Position numbers and translations under genes: made by a program. From positions 62,001 through 126,000 of the forward strand of contig NZ_QPJD01000004.1 of assembly GCF_003337375.1 (NCBI RefSeq): a stretch of DNA of 64,000 nt. The letters are read 5' to 3'. Source of the DNA: Paenibacillus prosopidis (GTDB lineage Bacteria; Bacillota; Bacilli; Paenibacillales; Paenibacillaceae). Shown here piece after piece: positions 63,357-64,000 of the stretch (the first letter of the stretch is position 1; each line of letters starts with the position of its first letter). The notes beneath the pieces were generated by a model. That model saw only the letters and a list, made by a program, of their open reading frames with translations, did not search any database and was not told the origin of the DNA.

Positions 63357-64000
63357 CTAACTAATGTAATAACTGCGAATGACGATGTCCTGATCGTAAT
63401 TCCCGAATCCCTTTCCGAATAAGGTTAAGCCTCCCCGTCCGCGGGATGTCTCTTCAGCACTTATTCGCAATGTCCACTGTTTACTTTCCCATTGTACATC
63501 CTTGATCGTTACGTCAGATATTTGCTGACCATCTATATAGGTACCATTTGCATTTATTCTTAGTACCTTCATTAAACCGTATTGATTGACGTCATCATGC
63601 CACCATTCAGGCATCAATCGACCTCTCATTTGACCGAAATCGCCTGGGCTCGTCCATTCTCCAACAACTGTCCCATTGATCGTAAACCGGATATCTGAAG
63701 GCCAGTTTTCATTAATATGCGGAGCCTCAGAGCCAATTTCCATCGAGATTTCAATTTCTTGTACGATTTGATCTTTGAATAGATAGTTTGGAACTTTATA
63801 TTCAACAAATCCTCTAGCAAACCATAAAATACCTGCATGGACACGCTCTGGATCTAAAAAATAGGTAGGATTATCGTAATGACCGATCATCTTCTCTACT
63901 GTTGCAATTCCACATGTAGGGAAAGCCTCGAAGTCGGTGTAATGACCGACAGGCACGGCAACCTCCACGACCTTTCTAGTCGCATGAGCAGATTTGGATA
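63357..64000 (-). CDS. ArsR-type transcriptional regulator, C-terminal part (truncated by window edge)
   Basis: The frame remains open at the right edge, so the N-terminus (expected HTH domain) lies outside the window. The visible part of about 213 residues matches the effector half of a group of ArsR-annotated regulators common in Paenibacillus, with VPVGHYTDFEAFPTCGIA, EKMIGHYDNPTYFLDPERV, GILWFARGFVEYKVPNYL, GEWTSPGDFG and GGLTLFGKGFGNYDQDI. It probably binds a sugar-like or other small ligand. Family call by memory of this pattern; no DNA-binding part can be checked here. Confidence 0.6.
   Translation of the reverse strand, partial: SKSAHATRKVVEVAVPVGHYTDFEAFPTCGIATVEKMIGHYDNPTYFLDPERVHAGILWFARGFVEYKVPNYLFKDQIVQEIEISMEIGSEAPHINENWPSDIRFTINGTVVGEWTSPGDFGQMRGRLMPEWWHDDVNQYGLMKVLRINANGTYIDGQQISDVTIKDVQWESKQWTLRISAEETSRGRGGLTLFGKGFGNYDQDIVIRSYYIS

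Overview
The window looks like a chromosomal segment of a spore-forming, glycan-degrading Paenibacillaceae bacterium (Paenibacillus or a close relative). The reasons are: two complete GerA/B/C-type spore germinant receptor operons, a CotS/CotSA-like spore coat cluster, several LplB/YtcP-type sugar ABC transporters with YesM/YesN-type two-component systems, many AraC regulators, strong AGGAGG-type ribosome binding sites with frequent TTG and GTG starts, and CcpA-like cre boxes. I saw no rRNA, tRNA, CRISPR array, phage module or insertion sequence. The genus is inferred from content, not from a marker gene.

Layout. 0-4.7 kb: a sensor kinase and AraC-type response regulator, followed by two sugar ABC permeases (the second cut by the window edge), all on the minus strand. 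4.8-13.6 kb: a small hypothetical gene, a GH3 and a GH95 enzyme in one operon, an AraC regulator on the plus strand, and a secreted GH5 endoglucanase with X2 and CBM46 modules. This enzyme set fits (fucosylated) xyloglucan or a similar hemicellulose. 13.9-16.9 kb: a Gfo/Idh/MocA dehydrogenase plus a sugar isomerase, divergent from an AraC regulator. 17-21.4 kb: ger operon 1 (A-B-C and a small membrane gene) plus a 28-residue membrane protein. 21.6-30.9 kb: a GH50-like enzyme, two ABC permeases and a solute-binding lipoprotein on the minus strand, with their likely kinase/regulator pair on the plus strand between them.

31.1-34.2 kb: an orphan uroporphyrinogen-III synthase-like gene, a FabF paralogue and a divergent XRE/MmyB-type regulator. 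34.2-38.1 kb: ger operon 2 (B-A-C and a small membrane gene). 38.2-42.2 kb: a CotS-like kinase-fold protein, a glycosyltransferase, a sugar-nucleotide epimerase, a 62-residue protein, and a neighbouring His/Lys/Asp-rich tandem repeat protein. 42.4-55.7 kb: the most unusual part, a one-strand locus with a GntR/LacI-type regulator, a GH38 alpha-mannosidase, two permeases, a solute-binding lipoprotein, a 728-residue protein of unknown family with glycosidase-like features, and a large secreted GxGYxYP protein ending in three copies of an unnamed module. 56-64 kb: small hypotheticals, a zinc-ribbon/winged-helix protein with a deoxyribosyltransferase-like domain, a GH172 (DUF2961) enzyme with a divergent AraC regulator and a cre box, a CHASE4-HAMP-GGDEF protein, glgC, a 44-residue zinc-finger protein and the C-terminal part of an ArsR-type regulator.

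Together the window describes a soil-type cell with several separate polysaccharide uptake and hydrolysis circuits, each with its own sensor or regulator and some under probable carbon catabolite control, interleaved with sporulation and germination genes.
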